A DNA stretch of 64,000 nucleotides from an uncultured Bacteroidales bacterium (GTDB lineage Bacteria; Bacteroidota; Bacteroidia; Bacteroidales; UBA4417), in contig CAIRMR010000005.1 of assembly GCA_903879715.1 (NCBI GenBank), positions 1-64,000 of the forward strand, given 5' to 3'. The notes under the pieces were generated by a model that saw nothing but the letters and a program-made list of their open reading frames with translations, did no database searches and was not told the DNA's origin. The position numbers were made by a program, and so were the translations under genes. How positions within the stretch are numbered: the first letter of the stretch is position 1; the number at the start of each line of letters is the position of its first letter. Positions 63,268 to 64,000 of the stretch are shown here, piece by piece.

Positions 63268-64000
63268 ATGCATAGAATAATCAGAAAAATGCAATTTACG
63301 ATAGCCATTTTAATATCGGCATTTACTCTTCATCAACCTGTAAGTGCTTTTGCGCAGAAGGAACCTGACCTTATTACTGATCAGCAGTCGGATACTATAA
63401 TAAACGCGCCATTAATAAATTATCTGCTTAAAACCCTTCAGCCTGGATCCAGAATAATATTAACAAGCTAAATATTTCTACTGCCATCCATCTTCCAAGC
63501 ATCGATACCGTTGATGTAATTAAAAAGTTGCGCAAAATCGATAATTCAAATGGAATGATACGCCGAAACCTGCAGTTTAATAATATTTCATTACGGAACC
63601 GACAGGCCAGTGACCTGAGGAATGAACTTATGGTAGAAATTAAAGACCTGGAATGATTACAGAAAAAAGTAGTTCAATACAACAATTACCTGCTGAAAGA
63701 AGTAACAAAGGCAATGGCGATTCAAAAAGAGATCGACTACTTTTATACCTATGCAGATTCGACAATTGTGTCCATTTATATGCCTGAGATTGAATTACTG
63801 GATTCAACCATCAGGCAAACAAATAACTTTTTTACCAGCCGGCTTATGATCCTGGTCAGGATCGAAGATTCAATCAACAATACCGGTTTGCGCTTACAGG
63901 AATCAAACAGGTATACTCAGTCTCTGATCCGCACTATTAAGTCAAACTCCACCAAAGCCACGCTTCCACCAGTCTGGAAATCAAGCATAGCCGATTATCC
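63268..64000 (+). pseudogene. Decayed N-terminal part of an MscS-like membrane protein gene
   Basis: The first 67 codons (signal-like MHRIIRKMQFTIAILISAFT) end at a stop at 63469-63471. Then the frame one base earlier carries NISTAIHLPSIDTVDVIKKL ... NRQASDLRNELMVEIKDLE, ended by TGA at 63654-63656, and continues in that frame with QYNNYLLKEVTKAMAIQKEI ... RIEDSINNTGLRLQESNRYT to the window edge. So one frameshift (near 63455-63465) and one in-frame stop are needed to explain the pattern. The extracellular helical region resembles that of large Bacteroidota mechanosensitive channels, as I remember it. Sequencing error cannot be excluded, and the gene runs off the window. Confidence 0.6.

Noticed and set aside
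63654-63656. TGA read as selenocysteine
   Set aside because: No SECIS-like structure or selenocysteine genes are visible, and the same gene also has a frameshift.

Overview
The window looks like chromosomal DNA of an uncultured or little-studied Bacteroidota bacterium, probably Bacteroidales-like. Reasons: many genes sit just downstream of the Bacteroidota -7 promoter box TAnnTTTG; a secreted CotH-like protein ends in a type IX secretion (T9SS) sorting domain and a T9SS plug protein is present; there is a complete nqrABCDEF operon; and many small families (DUF4421, S4-domain protein, LytTR membrane regulators, GH20 hexosaminidase, FadL/OmpP1) are typical of the phylum. No phage, plasmid or CRISPR locus was seen.

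Layout. 0-6.5 kb: MerR regulator, heptose epimerase (hldD), isoaspartyl methyltransferase (pcm), and a FIST sensor coupled to a hybrid histidine kinase. 6.8-15.4 kb: CotH-like T9SS cargo, membrane LytTR regulator, nitronate monooxygenase-like enzyme, methyltransferase with S4 protein, POT transporter and FadL porin. 15.9-21.1 kb: tRNA-Glu, rpsT, radC, wecB, a broken GIY-YIG gene and proA-proB. 21.2-24.8 kb: two tandem outer-membrane protein paralogues, the first split by an IS1595-type insertion sequence. 25-30.4 kb: rpsF-rpsR-rplI, a TrmH-like methylase, an unusual protein built from RNA-polymerase-associated domains, a small NqrM-like cysteine protein and a DbpA-like helicase. 30.5-36.4 kb: membrane protein, ATP-grasp enzyme, IS200-like (RAYT) transposase with palindromes, GH20 and apbE. 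36.5-42.5 kb: the nqr operon. 42.8-64 kb: T9SS plug, dnaX, polysaccharide deacetylase, FemAB-like protein, upp, ABC permease, Xre-RES toxin-antitoxin pair, YkgJ and TerB-DnaJ proteins, membrane proteins, a phospholipase C/S1-P1-like protein with a barrel-like C-terminus, outer-membrane proteins, and a decayed gene at the right edge.

The genes form a mostly housekeeping region. Na+-NQR together with ApbE (which attaches FMN to NqrB and NqrC) and the possible NqrM-like protein form one functional group, although the last lies about 8 kb from the operon. The ribosomal genes, TrmH, DbpA-like helicase and rRNA-type methylases form a translation group. Intergenic space is rich in short repeats of at least six kinds.

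Most interesting: (1) a 93-94 bp hairpin element present twice, flanked by ATGAAA on both sides in both places; one copy splits a GIY-YIG gene whose reading frame is restored exactly by removing it. (2) A 505-residue protein that joins an alpha-CTD-like segment, a sigma region 4-like helix-turn-helix and two C-terminal winged-helix (HARE-like) segments. (3) Three 56-bp tandem units, each with a perfect 11-bp-arm palindrome, the first of which contains the radC stop codon. (4) A RAYT-type transposase beside long REP-like hairpins. All calls are from reading the sequence; no database search was run.
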